A stretch of DNA of 64,000 bases from contig NZ_JAGINW010000001.1 of assembly GCF_017876405.1 (NCBI RefSeq), positions 5,035,203 to 5,099,202 of the forward strand, given 5' to 3'. The DNA is from Kibdelosporangium banguiense. Its GTDB lineage: Bacteria; Actinomycetota; Actinomycetes; Mycobacteriales; Pseudonocardiaceae. The translations under genes were made by a program, and so were the position numbers. Under the pieces are notes generated by a model. It did not search any database. It worked only from the letters and a program-made list of their open reading frames with translations, and was not told where the DNA came from. Below are positions 8,164-16,590 of this stretch, piece after piece. Within the stretch, counting starts at the first letter, position 1. Each line of letters opens with the position of its first letter.

Positions 8164-8234
8164 GCAGACACAGTACTGTCACTCGCAGGCAACCCCATCC
8201 GGTCTTCTCGTGACAACCTCGCTACGGTCAACGA

Positions 8235-8807
8235 ATGACCAAGCTCGGCCGAATCCGCAAAGCCCTGATGGCGGACCCAGCCAACGCCTGGGCAACCGAA
8301 CTCGGCTACCAGCCCGTCTACACGGCGGCCCCCGACGCCCGAATCGCCGTAATCGGCCAAGCCCCAGGCAAGCGCGCCCAGGAGACAGGTATCCCCTTCA
8401 ACGACCCCAGCGGCGTCAGACTCCGGGCATGGCTCGCCGTCACCGACGAACAGTTCTACAACCCCAACCTCTTCGCCATCCTCCCCATGGACTTCTACTA
8501 CCCAGGCAAAGCCGCCCACGGAGACCTCCCACCCAGACCAGACTTCGCCCCCAAATGGCACCCCCAGATCCTTCACGAAATGCCCAAAATCCAACTGACC
8601 CTCCTAATAGGCAGCTACGCCCAAAAGCGCTATCTGAACCCCAAAACCTCCCTGACCGAAACCGTCCGCTCCTACCAGACGTACCTCCCCGAAATGTTCC
8701 CTCTCGTCCACCCCTCACCCCTCAACTTCCGCTGGCAATCCAAAAACCCCTGGTTCGAGGCAGAGGTACTCCCCGTCCTGCGCTCAGAGGTCCACAAAGC
8801 ATTGTGA
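8235..8807 (+). CDS. Uracil-DNA glycosylase superfamily protein
   Basis: A 190-residue protein with the UDG-superfamily layout. There is an N-terminal motif with IGQAPGKRAQETGIPFND (the GxAPG water-activating loop) and the C-terminal HPSPLNFRWQSKNPWFE, equivalent to the HPSP-type DNA-intercalating motif. It belongs to the short 'uracil-DNA glycosylase family' relatives rather than Ung. Activity on uracil in DNA is plausible but not proven by these motifs. It is a single gene, divergent from the SDR and convergent with the T7SS-type cassette, with a hairpin after the stop. Confidence 0.8.
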   Translation: MTKLGRIRKALMADPANAWATELGYQPVYTAAPDARIAVIGQAPGKRAQETGIPFNDPSGVRLRAWLAVTDEQFYNPNLFAILPMDFYYPGKAAHGDLPPRPDFAPKWHPQILHEMPKIQLTLLIGSYAQKRYLNPKTSLTETVRSYQTYLPEMFPLVHPSPLNFRWQSKNPWFEAEVLPVLRSEVHKAL

Positions 8808-8869
8808 AGGACTGAACGTCCATGGCGTTGCGGCATCACGCCAGCGCTGGTTCCTCAGCGCGGTCAAGA

Positions 8870-8890
8870 GCGGCCACCTCGGCTGGCCGC
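8870..8890. terminator. Hairpin between convergent genes
   Basis: A perfect 7-bp stem GCGGCCA/TGGCCGC with a seven-base loop lies between the convergent UDG-like gene and the 8910-9680 gene. It is a plausible intrinsic terminator for either strand; no U-run is present. Confidence 0.45.
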
Positions 8891-8909
8891 AGTTGAGCGG
8901 ACCAGGCAG

Positions 8910-9680
8910 TCAGCGGATGTCGCAATAGGGGTAAAGCTGGGTGCGGTTGTCGTCAGCGGGCGGGATGGCTTTGCGGGGGATGACCCACGTCTCCCGGCCG
9001 AAGTTCGAGCAGGCCCCGGTGACCACGGTGTACTGCCGGGTGCCGCCGATGAGAGTTCCGTTGGTATCACGGAAAACCGCTGCCGGATTCGCACCCCACA
9101 ACGGACGACAGGCCGTCGACTGCGGTACAAACCGGATCTGCGTGCTGTTCGGAACCTTCGGATCTTTGCGAACAGTCTGCCGGTACTCGGCGGTCACCTG
9201 ACCGAAGTCATCTCCCAATGCGTCGGCGGCAAGCCACTGGGATGTCCGCGTTTCGACCTCGAACTTGGCCACTCGCAGGTCGCCGACCCTTGTCGGGCTG
9301 ACCGTCATCCCGACACCGATCCGCTGACCTGGCATGACGATGGGGATCTCATCCGTGGCGCTCTCGAAACCAGTGATCTCCGCGCCTTGCGCGTCGAGGA
9401 GCCGCAGGGTGACCTGCGTGTGATACGCGATCCGGTCGTGAGGGTTCTCCAGCATTGCACCAAGACTTACGGAGTCGAATTCGTCCACCGGTTGTGTGAA
9501 CCCTTGCTCGGCCACGCGCAAACCGCCTTGCGGTACATCAGCCGACGCCTCGTTCGGCGGGACCGTCTCAAGGATGTCGCATGAGCTCCCGAACCACCTA
9601 TGGCCACCGAGCAAGATGGCCGTGGCCGTTCCCAGGATGGCTACAATCACGATCGCGATCCACCGATGACGTCGTGTCAC
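8910..9680 (-). CDS. Single-pass membrane or exported protein, unknown function
   Basis: A 256-residue protein. After a short basic start (MTRRHR) there is one hydrophobic segment (IAIVIVAILGTATAILLGG). The rest is an extracytoplasmic domain rich in beta-strand-like stretches with four cysteines, which may form disulfides. No family was recognised. Its start overlaps the stop of the 163-residue gene by ATGA, placing it last in a four-gene operon with EspC- and WXG-like proteins. It may be a surface-exposed accessory of that secretion cassette. Confidence 0.7.
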   Translation of the reverse strand: MTRRHRWIAIVIVAILGTATAILLGGHRWFGSSCDILETVPPNEASADVPQGGLRVAEQGFTQPVDEFDSVSLGAMLENPHDRIAYHTQVTLRLLDAQGAEITGFESATDEIPIVMPGQRIGVGMTVSPTRVGDLRVAKFEVETRTSQWLAADALGDDFGQVTAEYRQTVRKDPKVPNSTQIRFVPQSTACRPLWGANPAAVFRDTNGTLIGGTRQYTVVTGACSNFGRETWVIPRKAIPPADDNRTQLYPYCDIR

Positions 9681-10168
9681 GCGAAGTACCTGAGTTTGAG
9701 ATCACGAATATTCGCCTGGTAGTTGTCAGCCAGGTCCTGGACAGCCTCCTGGACCCGGGCGGAGAACTCGTTCTCGTCCAGTTCACGGATCGTTCCCCAG
9801 ACGATGTGAACCTCCAGATTCTGCATTCCCACCACGGAGAATGTCACCCGCCCGTCCCGCGAGCGCCCACTTGACTCCATGGCAGCACGGGCCGCGATGA
9901 AGTCCCGGTCGTTCTGGGTCTCAGCTCCTGCCGCGTTGAGGAATGATTCGTCGAGTTCAGCGCGGTACCTGCGGACCCACTCCACGTAGAGCAGACGGCC
10001 GGTACTCGCCAGGAGTCGTTCCAGGGTGCTCTCCTTCATCCACCCATAGACGCTCTCGCCGAACGAGATCGAGACGTTCTTGCGGTTTCGCAGGTCGGCG
10101 TAGATTTCCGAGCCGGGTGCCTGGACCCTAAGGCGGATGCTGTCCAGTCGGTCGGCGAGTGACTCCAT
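9677..10168 (-). CDS. Hypothetical protein of the T7SS-type cassette
   Basis: A 163-residue soluble protein with an N-terminal helical part (MESLADRLDSIRLRV), a middle part with RLLYVEWVRRYRAELDES, and an alternating strand/helix C-terminus. It has no signal peptide or membrane segment. Its size and place between a WXG-type substrate and a membrane protein recall the small YbaB-like or chaperone-like proteins found in actinobacterial type VII loci, but no motif proves this. It begins two bases after the preceding stop and overlaps the next gene, so it is co-translated. Confidence 0.65.
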   Translation of the reverse strand: MESLADRLDSIRLRVQAPGSEIYADLRNRKNVSISFGESVYGWMKESTLERLLASTGRLLYVEWVRRYRAELDESFLNAAGAETQNDRDFIAARAAMESSGRSRDGRVTFSVVGMQNLEVHIVWGTIRELDENEFSARVQEAVQDLADNYQANIRDLKLRYFA

Positions 10169-10169
10169 C

Positions 10170-11099
10170 TCAGCTCGCCTCGCCCATCTGGTCGGCCCCG
10201 GTCATGTTGCGTCCTCGGCCATCCGCCAGGGCGGGCCGATTGGCGACCAGGAGCGTGCGGTTCGCACCGACCAGGTCGCCTACCGCATTCAGCGCCGGAG
10301 CGATTCCTGGAGTACGTTCGTTCCCTTTGTTCTCCACGTCATGGATGAGGTCTGCCAACGCGTTGAGAGCTTGTTTCATCGCATTGGTGATTTGGATGGC
10401 AGTTTCGCCAGCGTATTGCTTCTCCGTATTCGAGGGTGGCGCAGCCGCGACTACCTGAGCCGCGGCGCCTACAGCGGTGATCGCGACCGGAGCGGCAGTG
10501 CCGGCTGTGAGCAATGACGCGCCGACCGCCGCCACTGAGGCGACGACGGTGAAGCCGATGGTCCAAGCGTTCTTGTCGCAACATGTGGCGTTGTCCAGCG
10601 CGTCCATGGTCGTGTGCGCGATCTTGTCCACGTCCTCGCGGGCCTTCGCCCACATGGACTGGTGCGCCTCCAGGGACGCTTTCAGAATGCTGGCCAGGAT
10701 GAACTGGTTGCGGGCGACCGGCGGAAACGTGTCCAGGAAGTTCTGTTTGAAGGCCATCGCGGCTTTGCCGGTCCAGTCCTCCAGATAGTCACTCGCGGTG
10801 GTCATGTTCGCCAGGACGACATTGGCGAGGTAGACGTCGTTGGTGACGGGGTCCTTGTTCTCGCCGCTGGACAGTTTTCGCAGAACGATCTTCAGATCGT
10901 CGATCAGAGGCTGGTAGGCGGCTGGTTTGGGCATGTCGGCGAACGGCCGGAAAAGCTCGGGGATGTCACGGTAGTAGCCCTCAACGCCGCCCCTGGCATA
11001 CTCAGGGTCTGTTTCGTTGTTGGTGACGGCACGCTTGACCGCTTTCTGCTGAATGGCCGCTGCGTGAGTCATGAGTTCGTCGAAGCTCATCCGTCTCAC
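10170..11099 (-). CDS. WXG-type large protein, putative type VII secretion substrate
   Basis: A 309-residue protein. The central segment DYLEDWTGKAAMAFKQNF carries a W-x-G turn between two helical arms, as in WXG100/PPE-like substrates. It is followed by a hydrophobic alanine/valine-rich region (about residues 180-225, with GFTVVASVAAVGASLLTAG) that could form one or two membrane helices or a pore. The C-terminus is polar. The GTG start at 11099 overlaps the upstream stop (GTGA); an ATG three codons later is the alternative. The LXG/PPE-like layout suggests an exported effector without its own recognisable toxin domain. Confidence 0.65.
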   Translation of the reverse strand: MRRMSFDELMTHAAAIQQKAVKRAVTNNETDPEYARGGVEGYYRDIPELFRPFADMPKPAAYQPLIDDLKIVLRKLSSGENKDPVTNDVYLANVVLANMTTASDYLEDWTGKAAMAFKQNFLDTFPPVARNQFILASILKASLEAHQSMWAKAREDVDKIAHTTMDALDNATCCDKNAWTIGFTVVASVAAVGASLLTAGTAAPVAITAVGAAAQVVAAAPPSNTEKQYAGETAIQITNAMKQALNALADLIHDVENKGNERTPGIAPALNAVGDLVGANRTLLVANRPALADGRGRNMTGADQMGEAS

Positions 11100-11467
11100 C
11101 CCTGGTCCGGCTTCGGTTCACCCACCGTGTGGCGTAGGCGGTCGAGCTCCGCCTTGGCGCCACGGTCTGTGGCCGCGTATTGCTCTACCGCTTGGTTCAG
11201 TGCCTCGGCCGTGTCGGTGAGGTTGGTATCGGTCTCAGCCAGAAATTCGGCCAGATCGCCGTGCAGCGCGACCCAAGCGCTGTGCACAGGCCCGAGGGCA
11301 TCCCCGAACCGGTCGGGCCTGTGCATGACGCCGTCAAGGTTGGACAGCACCGCGTTCAGCTTGTTCGCAGCCTCGTGATATTCGGCTGCCACTGACGGCA
11401 GATTGTCCTTTGCCACTACCAGGAGCTTGTAAAGATCAGCTCCGAGATCCGCCCCGTGTACTCCCAT
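11096..11467 (-). CDS. EspC-like type VII secretion-associated protein
   Basis: A 123-residue helical protein resembling the ESX EspC-like family. It has a helical pair around HSAWVALHGDLAEFLAE, then ALNQAVEQYAATDRGAKAEL, with the typical 'Y-x-x-T/A-D' near the end that serves as export signal in this group. It is the first gene of a four-gene operon (11467 to 8910) with coupled starts. No EccC ATPase or other ESX machinery is in the window, so secretion would need a system encoded elsewhere. Confidence 0.65.
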   Translation of the reverse strand: MGVHGADLGADLYKLLVVAKDNLPSVAAEYHEAANKLNAVLSNLDGVMHRPDRFGDALGPVHSAWVALHGDLAEFLAETDTNLTDTAEALNQAVEQYAATDRGAKAELDRLRHTVGEPKPDQG

Positions 11468-11835
11468 CGTCCCCCCTGGTATTGCGTCATGTCGTGGGAC
11501 ATGTTCCCGGACAGCTCAGGTCACGGCATCGAACACTGCGGCAATTCACCGAAAAGCAGTATCCGCTGTCTTCGGGGCGTCAGCGTTGCTCCGAGGGTGT
11601 CTCGTCCCCATCCTGTTCGGGAGTGTCTCCGATCTCGGCTGCGAACTGACCCAGAACTCCGCAGACGTCACCTGGTTGTTGTGGCGGCGGATGGTGTTGT
11701 GGCAGGTCACGAGTTACTTGGCGGCATTGGATATGGAGATGCAGCTTCGTCGGGCGGTCGTGGCCATGCAGTTGCAGTACGGGCGTCGGTGGAGGAGTAA
11801 GGCGCCTGCGGATCTGGTTTGGATACTCCGGACAG
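11468..11835. other. Gap with no convincing gene, scar upstream of a truncated monooxygenase
   Basis: About 370 bases lie between the EspC-like start and the first recognisable codons of the truncated Baeyer-Villiger monooxygenase. Open frames exist on both strands, but none shows a family motif, a good ribosome site or a plausible composition. The T7SS operon promoter should be at its left end. The missing FAD-binding N-terminus of the monooxygenase is not present in any frame here. The stretch therefore looks like replaced or deleted sequence. Confidence 0.5.
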
Positions 11836-13173
11836 GTGTTCTCACGCCGGTGCGACATTCCGTCCATTTTGTACTCGTTCTCGTTCGCGCCGAACCCGCG
11901 ATGGAGCCGGCTCTACCCGTATCAGCCGGAGATCCGCGACTATCTGCGCCGGTGCGCGGAGGACTTCGGGATCGTGCCGCACCTGCGTCTACGCCATGAG
12001 GTGCTCGATGCGCGCTGGGACGACGCCACGGAGGTCTGGCGGATCCGCACCGACCGTGGCGACTGGACGGCCCAGGTGCTCGTCGGCGCCATCGGCCCGT
12101 TCAGCGAGCCCGCGACGCCCGACCTGTCGGGACTGTCGCGTTTCGACGGTGTCACGTTCCACTCCTCGGGGTGGAACCACGAGCACGACCTGGCCGGACG
12201 TCGGGTGGCGGTGATCGGAACGGGCGCCTCGGCGGTGCAGATCATTCCGCGGCTGCAGCCGATGGTGGAGCGGCTCACTGTCTTTCAGCGCACGCCGACC
12301 TGGATCATGCCGCACCTCGACCGGCCGGTGAACGGCTGGCCGCGCCGGGTCCTCGACCGGGTCCCCGGCGCGCTGCGGGCCGCTCGTACTGGGCTGGACT
12401 TGGTGCAAGAAGCGCTGGTACCGGGCCTGGTGTACCGGCCGTGGCTACTCAGAGGGGTGACCGCTGTCGCTCGGGCGCATCTGCGCCGTCAGGTGCGGGA
12501 CTCGCAGTTGCGGGCCAAGCTCACGCCGACCTACGCCTTCGGGTGCAAGCGGCCCACCTTCTCCAACGCCTACTACCCGGCACTGTCCCAGCGGAACGTC
12601 GACGTGGTGACCGAGCCGATCAGCGAGGTCAGGCCTGCCGGCATCGTGACCGGCGACGGTGCCGAGCATCAGGTCGACACCATCGTGTTCGGCACGGGGT
12701 TCCGGACGACCGACCACCCCGGCTTCGCACGCCTGCACGGCCGGGACGGCCGCAGCCTCGCCGAGGTGTGGGACGGCGGCCCGCGTGCCCATCTCGGCAC
12801 CACCGTTGCCGGGTTCCCCAACTTCTTCCTTTTGCTGGGACCGAACTCGGTGGTCTACACCTCGCAGGTCGTGACCATCGAGGCGCAGGTCGCCTACATC
12901 CTCAGCTGCCTGAACGGGATGGAGCGAGCCGGACTGTCCACAATAGAGGTTCTGGAGGAGGTGCAGCGGGAGTTCGTGCGGCAGGTCGACCATGGGTTGC
13001 GCCGCTCGGTCTGGAACACCGGTGGCTGCCGTAGCTACTACTTGGACTCCTCCGGGCGCAACTTCGTGTTCTACCCCGGCTTCAACCGCCGCTTCCGCGC
13101 CAGGACCCGGCAGGTCGACCTGACCGACTACCGCGTGAGCCGGGTGCACGACGAGAAGGTGAGGACCGCCTGA
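11836..13173 (+). pseudogene. Baeyer-Villiger flavin monooxygenase lacking its FAD-binding N-terminus
   Basis: The sequence from about 11857 (ILYSFSFAPNPRWSRLY) to 13173 matches flavin monooxygenases of the Baeyer-Villiger type. It keeps the fingerprint FDGVTFHSSGW, the NADPH motif VAVIGTGASAVQ and the TGFRTTDHPGF region. The first 50-60 residues of a normal 490-residue enzyme are absent, including the FAD-binding GxGxxG and the tryptophan/tyrosine-proline-glycine motif. Compare the intact copy at 38601-40088. Without the FAD motif the protein is almost certainly inactive. It overlaps the next gene by TGATG, so it headed the operon. Confidence 0.8.
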
Positions 13174-14081
13174 TGTTCCGGATCGGCAGGAAACCCGTCG
13201 TCGACCCACGCGGTGCGCGGCGGTACACCGAGCAGGCGCACGCGATCGCCGCGCGGGACGTGCACTTCTCGTGGGACGGGGTGCCGCTGCACTACATCCC
13301 CGGCGAACCGATGGCCACGCACATCATCAATGTGATGCACCTGGTGCTCCCGGAGGGCGAGCGTGCCATGTCCACGGCGCTCGGCGAGGCTCTGCCGTTG
13401 ATCAGCGATCCCAGGTTGCGGGAAGAGGTCATCGGCTTCGTCGGGCAGGAGGCTGTCCACGCGTCGTCGCACAAGGGTGCCCGCGAGCATCTGGCCGCGC
13501 TTGGACTGCCGGTCGAGCCGGTGGCACGCAAGATGGACTGGCTGGTGGACAAGGTGCTCGGCGACCACGGCCTGACCGGGAAGGCGCGGCATGCGTGGCT
13601 GTGCGAACGTCTTGGCCTGTTCGCGGCGATGGAGCACTACACCGCAGTCGTCGGGGAGTGGCTACTCGGCGCCGACCACTTGGAGCGCGGCGGGATGCAC
13701 CCGGTGATGCTGGATCTCGTCCGGTGGCACGGCGCGGAGGAGGTCGAGCACCGCAACGTCGCCTTCGACGCCTTCATGCACGTCGACGGTAGCTACTTCC
13801 GTCGGGTGCGCACGGCGCTCGTCGCCAGCTTCACGCTCGCAGTGCTGTTCGTGAGCACGGCCCGGTACCTGTACCGGGCGGATCCCACACCGGGCAAGGG
13901 TGGGCACTGGCTACGGGAGTTGGTCGGTGCGACGCGGCGCGGGGTGATTCCGAAGGCCACGATCTTCCTCACCGAGATCCCGAAGTACCTGCGGCCGAGC
14001 TTCCACCCGTCACAGCTGGGCAGCATGGACAGGGCTGTGCGGTACCTGGCCCGGTCGCCGGCCGCGAACGGGGCAGCATGA
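13173..14081 (+). CDS. Predicted metal-dependent hydrolase (PF10118 type, ferritin-like)
   Basis: A 302-residue protein of the family usually named 'metal-dependent hydrolase'. Its helical bundle carries di-metal type motifs: GQEAVHASSH, AMEHYTAVVGEW and WHGAEEVEHRNVAFD. A hydrophobic stretch (VASFTLAVLFVSTA) lies towards the C-terminus and may sit at the membrane. Such proteins often accompany Baeyer-Villiger monooxygenases, ferredoxin reductases and SDRs in actinobacterial lipid or steroid gene sets. The reaction is not established. The gene is coupled to both neighbours by overlapping start/stop codons. Confidence 0.82.
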   Translation: MFRIGRKPVVDPRGARRYTEQAHAIAARDVHFSWDGVPLHYIPGEPMATHIINVMHLVLPEGERAMSTALGEALPLISDPRLREEVIGFVGQEAVHASSHKGAREHLAALGLPVEPVARKMDWLVDKVLGDHGLTGKARHAWLCERLGLFAAMEHYTAVVGEWLLGADHLERGGMHPVMLDLVRWHGAEEVEHRNVAFDAFMHVDGSYFRRVRTALVASFTLAVLFVSTARYLYRADPTPGKGGHWLRELVGATRRGVIPKATIFLTEIPKYLRPSFHPSQLGSMDRAVRYLARSPAANGAA

Positions 14082-15136
14082 GGACCGCCACACCGAGCCG
14101 TGCCATGCGGCTGGCTGCCGTCGCCAGTCAGGCGTACCGGCGGGTGTTCGCCGCGAGCCGCCTCGCCCCGCTACTGTCCCGCCCGAACCCAGTGCACCGC
14201 ACGGGGTATGACCTCGACGTGGTGGTCCGGCGGATCGCCCACGAAGCCGAGGACGTCGTCAGCCTCACGCTCGCGCCGACAGACGGTTACCCGCTGCCGG
14301 CATGGCTGCCCGGTGCACACCTCGACGTGTTCCTGCCATCCGGCCGGCAGCGCCAGTACTCGTTGTGCGGCAACCCCAACGACCGGTCGGTCTACCGGAT
14401 CGCCGTGCGGCGGATGGCCGACGGCGATGGAGGCTCGCGCGAGATCCACGATGGACTGTCCGAAGGGGACTTACTGCGGGTGCGTGGTCCGCGTAACGCC
14501 TTCTCTCTCGTGGGCACCGCCGACGCGTACCTGTTTGTCGCGGGCGGCATCGGCATTACGCCGATCCTGCCGATGGTGCGCGCGTGCCACGAACGGGGCG
14601 CGCCGTGGCGGCTGGTCTACTTGGGACGGTCCAGGACAAGCATGCCGTTCCTGGCCGAACTCGAGCGCCACGACGGTGCCGTCGACATCCGTCCTGACGA
14701 CGAGTACGGGCCGCCCGACCTCGCCGCGATCCTCTCGCACGCCCCACGGGGAGCGGCGGTCTGCCTGTGCGGTCCGCCGCCGTTGATGGCGCCGGCACAG
14801 CGGATCATGCGCTCGGTCAACCCATCCGGATCACTGCACGCGGAACGGTTCAGCCCGCCAACTGTGGCAGGAGGGCAGCCGTTCGCGATCCACCTGCGAC
14901 GCAGCGACATCACCGTCGAGGTGGGCGCCGCCGAGAGCGCACTCGCCGCGATCCGTCGCGCGCTGCCCGACGTGACCTACTCGTGCCGGCAGGGGTTCTG
15001 CGGCACCTGCCGGGTCCGTGTCCTCGATGGGGAGGTCGAGCACCGCGACCGCCTGCTCACCGATACGCAGCGCCGCGACTCGATGCTCGTGTGCGTTTCC
15101 CGCGCGGCCGCCGGTCCGTTGGTCCTGGACCTCTAG
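14078..15136 (+). CDS. Phthalate-dioxygenase-reductase-like flavoprotein with C-terminal 2Fe-2S ferredoxin
   Basis: A 352-residue oxidoreductase. It has a flavin-binding beta-barrel (RQYSLCGNPND), an NAD-binding domain (FVAGGIGITPILPM and LCGPPPLM) and a plant-type 2Fe-2S domain at the C-terminus with YSCRQGFCGTC plus a final cysteine in MLVC. This order is that of the PDR/VanB reductases, which pass electrons from NADH to an oxygenase. The N-terminal 40 residues are a basic extension. It probably serves the oxygenase-like enzymes of this operon. Start and stop overlap its upstream neighbour (ATGA). Confidence 0.9.
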   Translation: MRTATPSRAMRLAAVASQAYRRVFAASRLAPLLSRPNPVHRTGYDLDVVVRRIAHEAEDVVSLTLAPTDGYPLPAWLPGAHLDVFLPSGRQRQYSLCGNPNDRSVYRIAVRRMADGDGGSREIHDGLSEGDLLRVRGPRNAFSLVGTADAYLFVAGGIGITPILPMVRACHERGAPWRLVYLGRSRTSMPFLAELERHDGAVDIRPDDEYGPPDLAAILSHAPRGAAVCLCGPPPLMAPAQRIMRSVNPSGSLHAERFSPPTVAGGQPFAIHLRRSDITVEVGAAESALAAIRRALPDVTYSCRQGFCGTCRVRVLDGEVEHRDRLLTDTQRRDSMLVCVSRAAAGPLVLDL

Positions 15137-15163
15137 CAACAGCAACGAAAGGGACGCCGCCCG

Positions 15164-15676
15164 ATGACGCGCTGGTATCCGCTCACGAGGAGCGACGACG
15201 AGTTCTTCCGCACCGCGAGGTTCCGGTTCGACCACGAGGTCGTGATCCCCGCGCCCGCCGAACGTGTGTGGCAGGTACTGACCGCTGACGACGCGCTCGT
15301 GTCGTGGGCACGAGGGATCACCGGTGCACAGTGGACGTCACCGAGACCGTTCGGTGCCGGCACCACGCGGACCGTGACGGTCGGCCACGGCGCCGCGGCA
15401 CTGCGGGAGTACTTCTATCGCTGGGAACCCAGCCACCGGATGACGTTCACGGCCACCGCGGCCAGCCGCCCCGGGTTCCACCGCTTCGCCGAGGACCTCG
15501 TCCTGACTCGCGAGCCGCCCGGGACCCGGTTGTACTGGATCTTCGCGTTCGACGCGCGGCCCTGGCTCGTGCCGCTGCTCGAACTGGCGCGCCCCGTATT
15601 GCGTCGCGTCACCGCGGCTTGGACGGCCGGTGTGGCGGACCGCGTAGCCCGGACCGACGAAGGAGCGCACGCATGA
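15164..15676 (+). CDS. SRPBCC (START-like) domain protein
   Basis: A 170-residue protein with the SRPBCC/polyketide-cyclase fold pattern. FDHEVVIPAPAERVWQVLTA opens the domain, a curved sheet follows (REYFYRWEPSHRMTFTATA), and a long C-terminal helix with LARPVLRRVTAAWTAGVAD closes it. The family binds hydrophobic ligands; here that would fit a lipid or steroid substrate of the operon. There is an AACGAAAGGGA ribosome site ahead of the ATG. The stop overlaps the SDR start (ATGA). Confidence 0.8.
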   Translation: MTRWYPLTRSDDEFFRTARFRFDHEVVIPAPAERVWQVLTADDALVSWARGITGAQWTSPRPFGAGTTRTVTVGHGAAALREYFYRWEPSHRMTFTATAASRPGFHRFAEDLVLTREPPGTRLYWIFAFDARPWLVPLLELARPVLRRVTAAWTAGVADRVARTDEGAHA

Positions 15677-16590
15677 CTGGCATGGCAACCAGGATCACCT
15701 CGACGCTGCGTGACCTCGGGCTCCCACTGCCCGGCGGCCAGACCTACCGCGTGGCTGGCAGGACAGTACTGATCACCGGCGGTGGCGCCGGGATCGGTCG
15801 CGCGCTCGCGCATGCCCTCCACCAGCGCGGGGCGATCGTCGCGCTCGTCGACCGCGACGAGGCCGCGCTCGCGGAGACTGCGAAGGAACTGGGTGACGAG
15901 CGGGTGTTCACCGTGGTCGCCGATGTACGTGACCGAACCGGTATCGCCGACGCGGTGGGGGAGTCGGCCGAGCGCGCGGGCGGGCTGGACGTCGTCGTTG
16001 CCAACGCGGGGGTGACCCCGTCACCCGCGACGCTGCGGCAGGTCGACCCGGCCGAGTTCGACCGGGTGATGGCGATCAACCTCACGGGCGCGTTCAACAC
16101 CGTTCGCCCCGCCGTGGACGCCCTGGTCACCCGACGCGGGCACGTCGTCGTGGTCTCCTCGGTCGCGGCGTTCGTGCCAGGACCGGGTGGCGCCGCCTAC
16201 ATGATCAGCAAGGCAGCCGTCGAGCAGCTGGGCCGGGCGCTGCGCCTTGAGCTCGCTGCGCACGGCGTCTCCGTCGGGGTCGCCTACTTCGGCGTCGTCG
16301 ACACCCAGCTGGCCAGGACAACGCTGGACGACGATCTCCTCGGTCGCGAGCTGGAGCGCCGTCTCCCACCGCCCCTGCGCCGCCGCATCACCGCCAACCA
16401 GGCAGCCACCGTGCTCGCCGACGCCATCGCCCGCCGCGCCGGGCGCACCCTCGCCCCGGCCGTGTGGCAACCGTGGGCGCTGCTGCGCGGGCTGGTCAAC
16501 GTGGCCGCGGATGCTTACCTCGCCGACGACCGCAACCTCCACCGCCTCATCCACGACCTCGAGACCCGGTACACAGGAGGCTCCAGATGA
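15673..16590 (+). CDS. Short-chain dehydrogenase/reductase of the decaying catabolic operon
   Basis: A 305-residue SDR with TGGGAGIGRALAHAL (cofactor), VANAGVTP, SSVAAFVPGPGG and the catalytic tyrosine in AAYMISKAAVEQL, plus a C-terminal extension of about 60 residues. Its length and layout resemble the actinobacterial SDRs that sit with Baeyer-Villiger monooxygenases (SadH-like). The ATG at 15673 overlaps the SRPBCC stop; an upstream extension of the frame lies inside that gene and is rejected. The stop overlaps the start of the acyl-CoA ligase. The gene itself is intact. Confidence 0.87.
   Translation: MTGMATRITSTLRDLGLPLPGGQTYRVAGRTVLITGGGAGIGRALAHALHQRGAIVALVDRDEAALAETAKELGDERVFTVVADVRDRTGIADAVGESAERAGGLDVVVANAGVTPSPATLRQVDPAEFDRVMAINLTGAFNTVRPAVDALVTRRGHVVVVSSVAAFVPGPGGAAYMISKAAVEQLGRALRLELAAHGVSVGVAYFGVVDTQLARTTLDDDLLGRELERRLPPPLRRRITANQAATVLADAIARRAGRTLAPAVWQPWALLRGLVNVAADAYLADDRNLHRLIHDLETRYTGGSR

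Noticed and set aside
11456-11999. Several overlapping frames before the truncated monooxygenase
   Set aside because: None has recognisable motifs or a proper start, and their codon use is inconsistent along the length.
13173-16590. mymA operon of mycobacteria as an exact match
   Set aside because: A Baeyer-Villiger gene, SDR, esterase and ligase recall it, but gene order and the reductase/SRPBCC/PF10118 genes differ, so the name was not used.
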